From CAZNPW01 sp964575185 (lineage in GTDB: Bacteria; Pseudomonadota; Alphaproteobacteria; Rhodobacterales; Rhodobacteraceae), in contig CAZNPW010000059.1 in NCBI GenBank assembly GCA_964575185.1, positions 1 through 16,197 of the forward strand: DNA of 16,197 bases. The letters run 5' to 3'. The notes below the pieces were generated by a model. The model saw only the letters and a program-made list of their open reading frames with translations. It made no database searches and was not told where the DNA came from. Below are positions 7,674 through 14,962 of the stretch, piece by piece (position 1 is the stretch's first letter; each line of letters opens with the position of its first letter). The position numbers and the translations under genes are program-made.

Positions 7674-8435
7674 ATGCCCCTCTCCTTCCGCCAGTCCGCC
7701 ATCCTCGACATCGCCCGCAGCGAAGGCCGCGTCGTGGTCGAAACGCTCGCCGCAAGGTTCGGCGTGACCGTCCAGACGATTCGCCGCGACCTGACCGAGC
7801 TTGCGAACGCGAGCCTCCTCGACCGCGTCCACGGCGGCGCGGTGATGCGCACCGGGGTGACCAACATCGGCTACGAGGAACGCCGCCGGATGCACGACGC
7901 GGCCAAGGCCGCGATCGGCCGTGCCTGCGCCCGCGCCATCCCCGACAACTGCAGCCTCATCATCAACCTCGGCACCACGACCGAGGCGGTGGCGCGCGAG
8001 CTTCTGCACCACCGCAACATCACGGTCGTGACCAACAACATGAACGTGGCCAACATCCTGCTCGCCAACCCGCGCTGCGAGATCATGCTGGCCGGCGGTG
8101 CCATCCGGCGGTCCGACGGCGGGCTGGTGGGCGAGCTGACGACCCAGTTCATCGAACAGTTCAAGGTCGACTACGCGATCATCGGCTGTTCGGCGATGGA
8201 CGATGACGGCGACATCCTCGACTTCGACATGGCCGAGGTGCGGGTGTCGAAGGCCATCATCCGCCAGTCGCGCCATGCCTTCCTCGTGGCCGACCAGTCC
8301 AAGCGCGGCCGCCGCGCGCCGGTCCGCCTCGCCTCGCTGGCCGATGTCGCGGCGCTCTTCACCGACGCGCCCCTGCCGCCCGACCTCGCGGCCCGCTGCG
8401 ACGGCTGGGGCACCGCGGTCCACGTAGCGGGGTGA
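7674..8435 (+). CDS. glpR: DeoR-family repressor, glycerol-3-phosphate regulon (GlpR)
   Basis: This 253-residue DeoR-family regulator probably represses the glycerol operon and is released by glycerol 3-phosphate. The N-terminal winged helix (about 5-58) has RQSAILDIARSEGRVVVETLAARFGVTVQTIRRDL and the family mark RVHGGAV. The C-terminal sugar-phosphate sensor domain has INLGTTTEAVARELLHHRNITVVTNNMN, LAGGAIRRSDGGLVG, and VADQSKRGRRAPVRLASL. Length is typical. The start ATG has only a weak ribosome binding site (ACGAGA). Divergence from glpD makes the GlpR assignment strong. It would keep controlling the operon although the transporter part has been lost. The next gene on plus, 58 bases on, belongs to sugar-nucleotide synthesis and is probably separate. 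Confidence 0.92.
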   Translation: MPLSFRQSAILDIARSEGRVVVETLAARFGVTVQTIRRDLTELANASLLDRVHGGAVMRTGVTNIGYEERRRMHDAAKAAIGRACARAIPDNCSLIINLGTTTEAVARELLHHRNITVVTNNMNVANILLANPRCEIMLAGGAIRRSDGGLVGELTTQFIEQFKVDYAIIGCSAMDDDGDILDFDMAEVRVSKAIIRQSRHAFLVADQSKRGRRAPVRLASLADVAALFTDAPLPPDLAARCDGWGTAVHVAG

Positions 8436-8437
8436 CC

Positions 8438-8465
8438 CTTGCGGGCGCGCGCCGGCGGCCGCAAG
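8438..8465 (+). terminator. Hairpin after glpR, weak terminator candidate
   Basis: Arms CTTGCGG (8438-8444) and CCGCAAG (8459-8465) form a 7-bp stem with a 14-base GC-rich interior directly after the glpR stop. There is no T-run, so it could be a weak or Rho-assisted terminator, or only an mRNA 3' structure. Confidence 0.3.
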
Positions 8466-8493
8466 CTGCCGCCGCGATAGCGGTCGGTGCGTG

Positions 8494-9900
8494 ATGTTGA
8501 CACCTGTGATTCTGTGCGGCGGGTCGGGCACCCGGCTCTGGCCCCTGTCGCGGAAAAGCTTCCCCAAGCAGTTCGCCCAGCTCGTCGGTGACGGCAGCCT
8601 GTTCCAGCAGGCCGCCCTGCGCCTGTCCGGTGACGGCTTCGCTCCGCCCGTCATCGTCACCGGCAGCGATTTCCGCTTCATCGTCACCGAACAGCTGGCC
8701 GAGGCCGGCGTCGCCCCCGGCACCATCCTGATCGAACCCGCCCCCCGCAACACCGCCCCCGCGATCCTCGCCGCGGCGCTCGCGGCCGCCCCCGGCGACC
8801 TGTTGCTCGTGGCCCCCGCCGACCACCTCATCCCCGACGCGCGGGCCTTCCGCGCCGCCATCGCCCGCGGCGAGCCTGCCGCGCGGGGCGGGCAGATCGT
8901 CACCTTCGGCATCCGCCCGACGCGCCCCGAAACCGGCTACGGCTACCTGGAGATCGACCGCCCGCCCGAAGGCCCCGGCCCCGTGCCGCTGCGCCGCTTC
9001 GTCGAGAAGCCCGACGCCGCCACCGCCGCGGCCTTCCTCGCGGGCGGCCGTCACCTGTGGAACGCGGGCCTCTTCCTCGTCACCGCGCAGACCCTGATCG
9101 ACGCCTTCGCCGCCCACGCGCCCGACTTCCTGCCCCCCGCCCGCGCCGCGGTGCAGGGCGCGCAGGCCGACCTCGCCTTCCTGCGGCTCGACCCCGGCCC
9201 CTGGGCCGCGCTGCCCGACCTGTCGATCGACTTCGCGGTGATGGAACGCGCGGGCAACCTCACCGTCGTGCCCTACGACGGGGCCTGGTCCGACCTCGGC
9301 GGCTGGGACGCGATCTGGGCCGCCTCCGGCCCGAACGGCGACGGCGTCGTCGCCGGCCCCGGCACCACCGCGATCGACTGCCGCGACACGCTGTTGCGGT
9401 CGGAATCGCACGCGACCGAACTCGTCGGCATCGGCCTGTCGAACATCGTCGCCGTCGCGCTTCCCGACGCGGTGCTGGTCGCCGATGCCAGCCGCGCGCA
9501 GGAGGTGAAGCTTGCCGTCACCGCACTTAAGGCCCGCGGCGCGCCGCAGGCCGAAACCTTCCCGACCGACCACCGCCCCTGGGGCTGGTTCGAGACGCTG
9601 GTCCTCGGCGACCGCTTCCGCGTCAAGCGCATCCACGTCCACCCCGGCGCGGCCCTGTCGCTGCAAAGCCACGTCCACCGCGCCGAACACTGGATCGTCG
9701 TCGAAGGCACCGCTCGCGTCACCGTGGGCGAGACGGTGCGCCTCGTCACCGAAAACCAGTCCGTCTACGTCCCCCTGGGCGAACGGCACCGGCTGGAAAA
9801 CCCCGGCAAGCTGCCCATGGTCCTGATCGAGGTCCAGACCGGCAGCTACCTCGGCGAGGACGACATCGTGCGCTATCAGGACGTCTACGCAAGGGGATAG
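8494..9900 (+). CDS. manC: Mannose-1-phosphate guanylyltransferase / mannose-6-phosphate isomerase
   Basis: This bifunctional type II PMI-GMP enzyme (also named cpsB or algA) makes GDP-mannose for polysaccharides. It has 468 residues, near the usual 470-480. The N-terminal nucleotidyltransferase shows VILCGGSGTRLWPLSRKSFPKQF (5-27), APADH (107-111) and FVEKP (169-173). The C-terminal cupin isomerase domain begins near 365 with RPWGWFETL and shows RIHVHPGAALSLQSHVHRAEHWIVVEGTA and NQSVYVPLGERHRLENPG, including the metal-binding histidines. The ATG at 8494 gives MLTPVILCGG; a GTG just before it (8491) would add one residue. No other polysaccharide gene is in the window, so its end product cannot be read from context. 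Confidence 0.95.
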   Translation: MLTPVILCGGSGTRLWPLSRKSFPKQFAQLVGDGSLFQQAALRLSGDGFAPPVIVTGSDFRFIVTEQLAEAGVAPGTILIEPAPRNTAPAILAAALAAAPGDLLLVAPADHLIPDARAFRAAIARGEPAARGGQIVTFGIRPTRPETGYGYLEIDRPPEGPGPVPLRRFVEKPDAATAAAFLAGGRHLWNAGLFLVTAQTLIDAFAAHAPDFLPPARAAVQGAQADLAFLRLDPGPWAALPDLSIDFAVMERAGNLTVVPYDGAWSDLGGWDAIWAASGPNGDGVVAGPGTTAIDCRDTLLRSESHATELVGIGLSNIVAVALPDAVLVADASRAQEVKLAVTALKARGAPQAETFPTDHRPWGWFETLVLGDRFRVKRIHVHPGAALSLQSHVHRAEHWIVVEGTARVTVGETVRLVTENQSVYVPLGERHRLENPGKLPMVLIEVQTGSYLGEDDIVRYQDVYARG

Positions 9901-9916
9901 CTAAAGGGGGCAAGCG

Positions 9917-10011
9917 CGGGACTGGTGAGCGGGGAGGGATTCGAACCCTCGACCCCATGATTAAAAGTCACGTGCTCTAACCAACTGAGCTACCCGCCCC
10001 AGCCAGTCCCG
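9917..10011. repeat. 9-bp inverted repeat wrapping the tRNA-Lys gene
   Basis: CGGGACTGG (9917-9925) and CCAGTCCCG (10003-10011) are perfect reverse complements on either side of the tRNA. In the minus transcript these are leader and trailer. The trailer arm begins with two bases of the encoded CCA end (CCA is 9923-9925), so the precursor could form an extra stem outside the acceptor stem. Confidence 0.7.
9923..9999 (-). tRNA. tRNA-Lys (anticodon UUU)
   Basis: The gene folds as a standard cloverleaf on the minus strand. The acceptor arms GGGCGGG and CCCGCTC pair with one G-T. The D arm is GCTC/GAGC, the anticodon stem CGTGA/TCATG encloses the loop CTTTTAA with anticodon TTT at 9963-9965, and the T arm contains GGTTCGAATCC. 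The discriminator is A and CCA is encoded (9923-9925). The base after the anticodon is A37 following U36, the context for t6A. It is divergent from dapF. Confidence 0.97.
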
Positions 10012-10018
10012 GGGCGGG

Positions 10019-10047
10019 GGATTAGGGTCTGCACAAAACAGGGTCAA
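10019..10047 (-). promoter_or_regulatory. Candidate tRNA-Lys promoter
   Basis: On minus, TTGACC (10042-10047) is followed 17 bases on by TAATCC (10019-10024), overlapping CCTAAT. The -35 box is good and the -10 poor. Transcription would start near 10012, about 12 bases before the tRNA, which places the leader arm of the flanking inverted repeat inside the transcript. Confidence 0.4.
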
Positions 10048-10078
10048 GGCCCAATCGTTGCGCGCGCCCGCGATCGGG

Positions 10079-10084
10079 TATAGG
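10079..10084 (+). promoter_or_regulatory. Possible -10 box for dapF, giving a near-leaderless mRNA
   Basis: TATAGG lies 10 bases before the dapF ATG and is the only TATA-like element in this GC-rich stretch. TTGCGC occurs 15 bases upstream of it, short of ideal spacing. If used, transcription starts about 3-5 bases before the ATG, which fits the lack of a ribosome binding site (GCCCCCGCGCC precedes the ATG). Confidence 0.3.
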
Positions 10085-10094
10085 CCCCCGCGCC

Positions 10095-10889
10095 ATGCAG
10101 GACCACGCGATTTCCTTCCTGAAGATGCACGGGGCCGGCAACGACGTCGTGGTCATCGACTCGCGCGGGATGGGCGCGCGGGTGACGGCCGACCTCGCCC
10201 GCCGCAGCGGCGACCGGCACCGCGGCGTGGGCTTCGACCAGCTGGCCGAGATCCGCGACGGGGACGGGTCCGACATCGCGCTCGACTTCTGGAACGCCGA
10301 CGGCACCACCGCCGGCGCCTGCGGCAACGCCACCCGCTGCGTCGCCGACCTCGTGCTGCGCGAGACGGGGCGCGACCGCCTGACCATCCGCACCGCCCGC
10401 GGGGTGCTGACCGCCGCACGCGGCGGCATGGGCACCATCGTCAACATGGGCCCGCCGCAGCTTTCGTGGCAGGACATCCCGCTGGCCCGCCCGATGGACC
10501 CCCTGCACCTGCCCGACGGCAGCGCCGCCGTCGGCATGGGCAACCCCCACCGCATCGCCTTCGTCCCCGACGCCGAGGCCGTGGACCTGGCGCAGGTCGG
10601 CCCCGGCCTCGAACGCGACCCCCTCTTCCCGCAGCGCACCAACGTGGAGTTCGCCTCGCTCCTCTCCGAAAACACCCTGCGCCTGCGCGTCTGGGAACGC
10701 GGCACCGGCATCACCCTCGCCTGCGGCTCCGGGGCCTGCGCGACCGCCGTGGCCGCCCACCTGCGCGGCCTGACCGGGCGGCGCGTCACGCTGCGGATGG
10801 ACGGCGGCGACCTCGTCGCCGACTGGCGCGACGACGGCGTCTGGCTGACCGGCCCCGTCGCCACCGTCTTCGCGGGCACCCTCGCATGA
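10095..10889 (+). CDS. dapF: Diaminopimelate epimerase
   Basis: DapF interconverts LL- and meso-diaminopimelate, the last step before lysine and the source of the peptidoglycan cross-linking residue. The 264-residue protein has the two-cysteine active site: C76 in GACGNATRC and C210 in ACGSGACATAVA, which act as the paired acid and base. Other family marks are the N-terminal KMHGAGNDVVVID (10-22), GVGFDQL (44-50) and MGNPH (148-152). The ATG at 10095 gives the usual N-terminus; no Shine-Dalgarno precedes it. Its TGA stop overlaps the mtaB ATG (ATGA), so the two are coupled. It is divergent from tRNA-Lys, 95 bases away. Confidence 0.97.
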   Translation: MQDHAISFLKMHGAGNDVVVIDSRGMGARVTADLARRSGDRHRGVGFDQLAEIRDGDGSDIALDFWNADGTTAGACGNATRCVADLVLRETGRDRLTIRTARGVLTAARGGMGTIVNMGPPQLSWQDIPLARPMDPLHLPDGSAAVGMGNPHRIAFVPDAEAVDLAQVGPGLERDPLFPQRTNVEFASLLSENTLRLRVWERGTGITLACGSGACATAVAAHLRGLTGRRVTLRMDGGDLVADWRDDGVWLTGPVATVFAGTLA

Positions 10890-12124
10890 CCGCGCCGATC
10901 CTCCACAGCCTCGGCTGCCGCCTCAACGCCTACGAATCCGAGGCGATGCGCGACCTCGCCACCAGGGCCGCGCTCGGCCCCGCGGTGATCGTGAACACCT
11001 GTGCGGTCACCGCCGAGGCGGTGCGGAAGTCGAAGCAGGACATCCGCCGCCTCGCCCGCGAAAACCCCGGCGCGGCGGTCATCGTCACCGGCTGCGCCGC
11101 GCAGACCGAGCCCGAAACCTTCGCCGCCATGCCCGAGGTCACCCGCGTCATCGGCAACCACGAGAAGATGCAGCCCGCCACCTGGGCCGGCCTTGCCACC
11201 GGGCAGACCGAACGCATCCAGGTCGACGACATCATGTCGGTGCATGAGACGGCAGGCCACCTGATCGACGGCTTCGGCCGCCACCGCGCCTACGTCCAGG
11301 TCCAGAACGGCTGCGACCACCGCTGCACCTTCTGCATCATCCCCTTCGGCCGCGGCAACGCCCGCTCGGTCCCGGCGGGGGTCGTGATCGACCAGATCAA
11401 CCGCCTGGTGGACAGGGGTTTTCGCGAGGTCGTGCTGACCGGCGTGGACCTCACCTCCTGGGGGGCCGACCTGCCCGGAACCCCCCGCCTCGGCGACCTC
11501 GTCCGCCGCATCCTGCGGCTGACCGGGATCGAACGCCTGCGGATCTCCTCGATCGACTCGATCGAGGCCGACCCCGCCCTGATGGAGGCCATCGCCCTTG
11601 AGCCCCGCCTCATGCCGCACCTCCACCTGTCGCTCCAGCACGGCTGCGACCTGATCCTGAAGCGCATGAAGCGCCGCCACCTGCGCGCCGACGCCATCCG
11701 CTTCTGCGAGGACGCGCGCGCCCTGCGCCCCGACATCGCCTTCGGCGCCGACATCATCGCGGGCTTCCCCACCGAAGACGAACGGGCGTTCGCAAACTCG
11801 CTCGACCTGATCGCGGCCTGCGGCCTGACCTTCCTCCACGTCTTCCCCTTCAGCCCGCGCAAGGGCACCCCCGCCGCCCGGATGCCCCAGGTCCCCGGCC
11901 CGCTGATCCGCGACCGCGCCGCCCGCCTCCGCGAGGCCGGCGCGGCAGCCCTTGCCCGCCACCTCCGGGCCCAGACCGGCCGCACCCACCGCATCCTGAC
12001 CGAAGGCCCCCGCCTCGGCCGGACCGAACACTTCACCGAAGTCGCCTTCACCGCCGACCAGCCCGAAGGCGCCATCGTCACCGCCGCCATCACCGGCCAC
12101 GACGCCACCCGCCTGATCGCCTGA
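10886..12124 (+). CDS. mtaB: tRNA t6A37 methylthiotransferase (radical SAM)
   Basis: MtaB adds a methylthio group to C2 of t6A37 in tRNAs reading ANN codons, best known for tRNA-Lys(UUU). The 412-residue protein has the three domains of the family. The N-terminal methylthiotransferase domain has cluster cysteines C11 (LGCRLNAYE), C39 (VNTCAVT) and C70 (VTGCAAQ). The radical SAM domain has C143, C147 and C150 (NGCDHRCTFCIIPFGRGNARS). The C-terminal TRAM domain starts near 360. LHLSLQHGCDLILKRMKRRH and DIIAGFPTEDE are typical. N-terminal LGCRLNAYE rather than GCQMN-type separates it from MiaB and RimO. The start overlaps the dapF stop by 4 bases. Confidence 0.95.
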   Translation: MTAPILHSLGCRLNAYESEAMRDLATRAALGPAVIVNTCAVTAEAVRKSKQDIRRLARENPGAAVIVTGCAAQTEPETFAAMPEVTRVIGNHEKMQPATWAGLATGQTERIQVDDIMSVHETAGHLIDGFGRHRAYVQVQNGCDHRCTFCIIPFGRGNARSVPAGVVIDQINRLVDRGFREVVLTGVDLTSWGADLPGTPRLGDLVRRILRLTGIERLRISSIDSIEADPALMEAIALEPRLMPHLHLSLQHGCDLILKRMKRRHLRADAIRFCEDARALRPDIAFGADIIAGFPTEDERAFANSLDLIAACGLTFLHVFPFSPRKGTPAARMPQVPGPLIRDRAARLREAGAAALARHLRAQTGRTHRILTEGPRLGRTEHFTEVAFTADQPEGAIVTAAITGHDATRLIA

Positions 12125-12127
12125 CCC

Positions 12128-12191
12128 TCTTCATCTTCCCGGAAATATCCCGGGGGGTGAGCCCGAAGGGCGAGGGGGGCAGCGCCCCCCC
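12128..12191 (+). terminator. Compound hairpin element between mtaB and the LacI gene
   Basis: Three small inverted repeats follow mtaB: CCCGG/CCGGG around AAATAT (about 12138-12153), GCCC-GAA-GGGC (12161-12171), and a 7-bp stem GGGGGGC-AGC-GCCCCCC (12174-12190). The last lies five bases past the end of the opposing gene's stop and can serve both strands. There is no strong T-run. I recall very similar CCGGAAATATCCCGGGG plus GGGGGCAGCGCCCCC texts between many Rhodobacterales genes, so it may be one copy of a dispersed element. Confidence 0.5.
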
Positions 12192-12195
12192 GTCT

Positions 12196-13206
12196 TCACG
12201 CCGCCCGGATCGTGTCCCCCGGCTGCAGCACCGGGAACAGCTCCACCACCTCGCCCGCCGCGCTCCGCGCCACCATGTCGGCCGCCCGCGCGCCGATCTC
12301 GGCCCGGCAGGCGTCCATCGTGGCCAGCCGCACCGGCAGCCCGTCCAGAAGCTCCACCCCGTTGAACCCCGCAAGTCCCAGCCGCCGCGGCACGTCGATC
12401 CCGGCACCAAGGCAGTGCAGAAGCCCCCCCGCGCCGATCATGTCATTGGAGTAATACAGGAAATCCAGGTCCGGCGCGCGCGCCAGCAGCGCCGCGGTCA
12501 TCTCGCGCCCCTTCAGCAGGGCCGACCCGCCCGAATAGAACTCGCGGTCGACCAGCGGCCCCGGCAAGGCGGCGCAGAATCCCTCCATCCGCTTCCGCGC
12601 CCGGTGGTCGTCGGGCATCATCGTGCCCAGGAACGCGATCCGCCGGTAGCCCGCCGCCAGGATCGCCGCCGCCATCTGCCGCCCGGCGCGGGCATGGCTG
12701 ATCCCCACCGCGTTGTCGACCGGCACCCCGTCGATGTCCATGATCTCGACCACCGGCACGCCGGCCCGCGCCAGCATCGCCCGCGCGGGGTCGGTATGCT
12801 CCAGCCCCGCGACGATCAGGCCCGAGGGCCGCCAGGACAGCATCTCGTAGATCACCGCCTCCTCGCGCACGGGATCGTACTGCGTGACCCCGACCACCGG
12901 CTGCAACCCCGTGCCGTCCAGCCCGCGCGCGATCCCGGTCAGCACCTCGGGGAAGACCATGTTGGACAGGCTCGGGATCACCACGCCCACCAGGTTCACC
13001 CGGGCGCTCGCCAGCGCCCCGGCGATCCGGTTCGGCACATAGCCCAGCGCGCGGGCCGCCCGCATCACCCGCTCGCGCGTCGCGGGCGACACGTCGCCCC
13101 GCCCGCGGAGCACCCGGCTGACCGTCATGTCGCTGACCCCCGCCGCGTCCGACACGTCGCGCAGGGTCAGCGGGCGCGGCGTCGGGGGGCGGGGGGCGCG
13201 GGCCAT
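12196..13206 (-). CDS. LacI/GalR-family transcriptional regulator
   Basis: This 336-residue repressor has an N-terminal LacI helix-turn-helix (LTLRDVSDAAGVSDMTVSRVLRG, 13-35), the hinge YVPNRIAGALASAR (56-69), and a periplasmic-binding-protein-like sensor domain (VVIPSLSNMVFPEVLTGIARGLD, IVAGLEHTDPARAML, YYSNDMIGAGGLLHCL, LGLAGFNGVELL). The overall pattern is close to GntR, the gluconate repressor, but no sugar genes lie beside it, so the effector is unknown. The ATG at 13206 is used since longer in-frame starts add an Arg-rich stretch that is clearly non-coding. It is divergent from the lipoprotein gene. An 8-bp palindrome sits just before its start. Confidence 0.93.
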   Translation of the reverse strand: MARAPRPPTPRPLTLRDVSDAAGVSDMTVSRVLRGRGDVSPATRERVMRAARALGYVPNRIAGALASARVNLVGVVIPSLSNMVFPEVLTGIARGLDGTGLQPVVGVTQYDPVREEAVIYEMLSWRPSGLIVAGLEHTDPARAMLARAGVPVVEIMDIDGVPVDNAVGISHARAGRQMAAAILAAGYRRIAFLGTMMPDDHRARKRMEGFCAALPGPLVDREFYSGGSALLKGREMTAALLARAPDLDFLYYSNDMIGAGGLLHCLGAGIDVPRRLGLAGFNGVELLDGLPVRLATMDACRAEIGARAADMVARSAAGEVVELFPVLQPGDTIRAA

Positions 13207-13214
13207 GCCCGCCA

Positions 13215-13222
13215 CGTTAACG
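13215..13222. promoter_or_regulatory. Palindrome CGTTAACG, possible LacI-type auto-operator
   Basis: CGTTAACG is a perfect palindrome 8 bases upstream of the LacI-family ATG, an AT-containing island in very GC-rich surroundings. LacI-family operators are even palindromes and autoregulation is common. At this position it would block the regulator's own transcript start or early elongation. It may be chance. Confidence 0.3.
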
Positions 13223-13328
13223 CCGCCGCGCCCGCGCGCAACCGTCCGCAAGGCGTTCAGGTCGGGGAAAACCGGACGTGACAGGCGGGCGATCCGGCGT
13301 AAGGTGGGCCATCCCGATGGAGGCCACG

Positions 13329-13613
13329 ATGAAACCGACCGCCCTGATCCCCGCCGTCCTCGCGCTTGCCGCCTGCGTTCCCGCCATGCCGGTCGACGCG
13401 GGCCTCGGCGCGGCGAACGCCGGCAGCGCCGAGACCGCATGCCGCACCCAGGCCCTGCGCCAGGGGCTCGAGGTGCGCAACGTTAGCGCCTTCCGCCAGG
13501 TCACCGGCCCCGACGGCCCCTCGGGGATGAGCGGCATCGTCATCCTCGCCAACGGCGAGGCGCGCTGCGACTTCAACTACGCCGACGGCCGCGCCACGGT
13601 GACCCCCTTCTGA
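13329..13613 (+). CDS. Small lipoprotein, unknown function
   Basis: The product has 94 residues. A lipoprotein signal peptide (MKPTALIPAVLALAAC) ends in the lipobox LAAC, with C16 as the lipidated residue. The mature part has two further cysteines, in ETACRTQALRQGLEVRNVSAFRQV and ARCDFNYADG, which may form a disulfide. It is expected in the periplasm, anchored to a membrane. The ATG at 13329 has GGAGG about 6 bases upstream, which fixes the start. A weak promoter, GTGACA-N16-TAAGGT, may lie just upstream. I do not recognise a named family, though the layout is common in Rhodobacterales. Confidence 0.8.
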   Translation: MKPTALIPAVLALAACVPAMPVDAGLGAANAGSAETACRTQALRQGLEVRNVSAFRQVTGPDGPSGMSGIVILANGEARCDFNYADGRATVTPF

Positions 13614-13616
13614 CGG

Positions 13617-13645
13617 TGGACAGCGCGCCGCCCATGCGGCATGAA
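13617..13645 (+). promoter_or_regulatory. Candidate tRNA-Arg promoter
   Basis: TGGACA (13617-13622) and CATGAA (13640-13645) have 17-base spacing, and the expected start near 13652 is 3 bases before the tRNA. The -35 box begins 3 bases after the lipoprotein stop codon. The -10 box is weak. Confidence 0.4.
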
Positions 13646-13654
13646 CGCGCGAAC

Positions 13655-13730
13655 GGCCCCGTAGCTCAACGGATAGAGCAACCCCCTCCTAAGGGGTAGG
13701 TTGCAGGTTCAATTCCTGCCGGGGTCGCCA
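13655..13730 (+). tRNA. tRNA-Arg (anticodon CCU)
   Basis: The gene is a 76-base cloverleaf. Acceptor arms GGCCCCG and CGGGGTC pair with one G-T, the D arm is GCTC/GAGC, the anticodon stem ACCCC/GGGGT holds the loop CTCCTAA with anticodon CCT at 13688-13690, and the T arm is GCAGG-TTCAATT-CCTGC. The discriminator is G and CCA is encoded. It reads AGG, a rare Arg codon in GC-rich genomes. I see no integrase or repeated 3' end that would mark an inserted element. Confidence 0.97.
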
Positions 13731-13787
13731 GGACATCACCGGATCCCGCGCCCACACCCGGCCGCGCGCCGTCAGGAAGACCACCGC

Positions 13788-14903
13788 ATGTTCATCGAAC
13801 CCTTCGGCGTCGAGCAATGGATGAACGCGTTCGAGACCGGCTGCACGCTGAACCTCGCCGAAACCTGCGTCCATTCGCTGACCCTGGCCGACCTCCTCGA
13901 CCTCGCGGGCAGGAACGCCCGCGACCTGTCGGCGCTCCTGCCGATGCAACTCACCTACGGCGCGATCGAGGGCTCCGACGCGCTGCGCGACGCCATCGCC
14001 GCGCTCTATGCCCGCCAGCGCCGCAGCAACATCGTCGTCACCCATGGCACGATCGGGGCGAACCACCTCGTGCACAGCGCGCTCGTCGGTCCCGGCGACC
14101 GCGTGGTCAGCATCGTGCCGACCTACCAGCAGCACACCGCCATCCCCGCGAGCCTCGGCGCGCAGGTCGCGGAGCTGCGCCTGCGGCCGCAGGACGCCTG
14201 GCTTCCCGACCTCGACCGTCTGGCGGCCCTCGCAAGGGGCGCGAAACTCATCACCTTCACCAACCCGAACAACCCCACCGGCAGCCTGATGCCGCCCGCG
14301 ATGCTCGACGCCATCGTCGGCATCGCCGCCGCGAACGGCGCCTGGATTCTCGCCGACGAGGTCTACCGCGGCACCGAACAGGACGCCGACACCCCCGGCC
14401 CGGCGATCTGCGACCGCTACGACCGCGGCGTCTCGACCTGCGGCATGTCCAAGGCCTTCTCGCTCGCGGGCCTCCGCCTCGGCTGGGTCGCGGGGCCGGA
14501 CGAGCTCATCGCGGCCGTCAACCGCCACCGCGACTACACCACGATCAGCGTGGGCATGATCGACGACCATGTCGCGACCATCGCGCTGCAGGCCGCCGAC
14601 CGCATCCTCGCCCGCAGCCGCGCCATCACGCGGCGCAACCTCGGCCTGCTCGCCGGTTGGGTCGCCGCCACCCCCGGCCTGTCCATGGTCCGGCCCCGCG
14701 CCGGGACCACCGCGCTGGTCGCCTACGGCCGCGACACGCCCTCCCGCCGGTTCTGCGAGGACCTCCTCGCCGCGACCGGCGTCCTCTTCACCCCGGGCGA
14801 GGTCTTCGGCCTCGAGGGCCATGTCCGCATCGGCTACGCCTGCGCGACCGACACCCTGACCGAAGGCCTCCGCCGCACCGCCGCCTGGCTGGAAGGGGGC
14901 TGA
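13788..14903 (+). CDS. PLP-dependent aminotransferase, class I/II
   Basis: This fold-type I aminotransferase of 371 residues should transfer amino groups between an amino acid and a keto acid in the cytoplasm. The PLP lysine is K222 (CGMSKAFSLAGLRLGW). The cofactor and substrate residues N162 (NPNNPTG), D190 and Y193 (ILADEVYRG), R230, and a late Arg (GHVRIGYA) for the substrate carboxylate are all present. The N-terminus (FGVEQWMNAFETGCTLNLAETCVHSLTL) is a recognisable but functionally undefined subgroup, vaguely like capreomycidine-synthase or arginine-type aminotransferases. Substrate cannot be told. The ATG at 13788 has AGGA 11 bases upstream. It starts 57 bases after tRNA-Arg and is convergent with the following small gene. 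Confidence 0.9.
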   Translation: MFIEPFGVEQWMNAFETGCTLNLAETCVHSLTLADLLDLAGRNARDLSALLPMQLTYGAIEGSDALRDAIAALYARQRRSNIVVTHGTIGANHLVHSALVGPGDRVVSIVPTYQQHTAIPASLGAQVAELRLRPQDAWLPDLDRLAALARGAKLITFTNPNNPTGSLMPPAMLDAIVGIAAANGAWILADEVYRGTEQDADTPGPAICDRYDRGVSTCGMSKAFSLAGLRLGWVAGPDELIAAVNRHRDYTTISVGMIDDHVATIALQAADRILARSRAITRRNLGLLAGWVAATPGLSMVRPRAGTTALVAYGRDTPSRRFCEDLLAATGVLFTPGEVFGLEGHVRIGYACATDTLTEGLRRTAAWLEGG

Positions 14904-14962
14904 GCTTCACCAGCATTCCCGCCACCGCCCCGCGCCTTGCGGTCGATGCCGTAAATCCTTCC

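Noticed and set aside
10022..12100. Minus-strand frame of about 692 codons opposite dapF and mtaB
   Set aside because: It is a shadow of two well-defined genes, with Asp/Gly/Val-rich composition and no recognisable domain.
13655..13800. tRNA-Arg as an integration site for a mobile element
   Set aside because: No integrase, no repeated tRNA 3' end and no change in gene style after the tRNA is visible.
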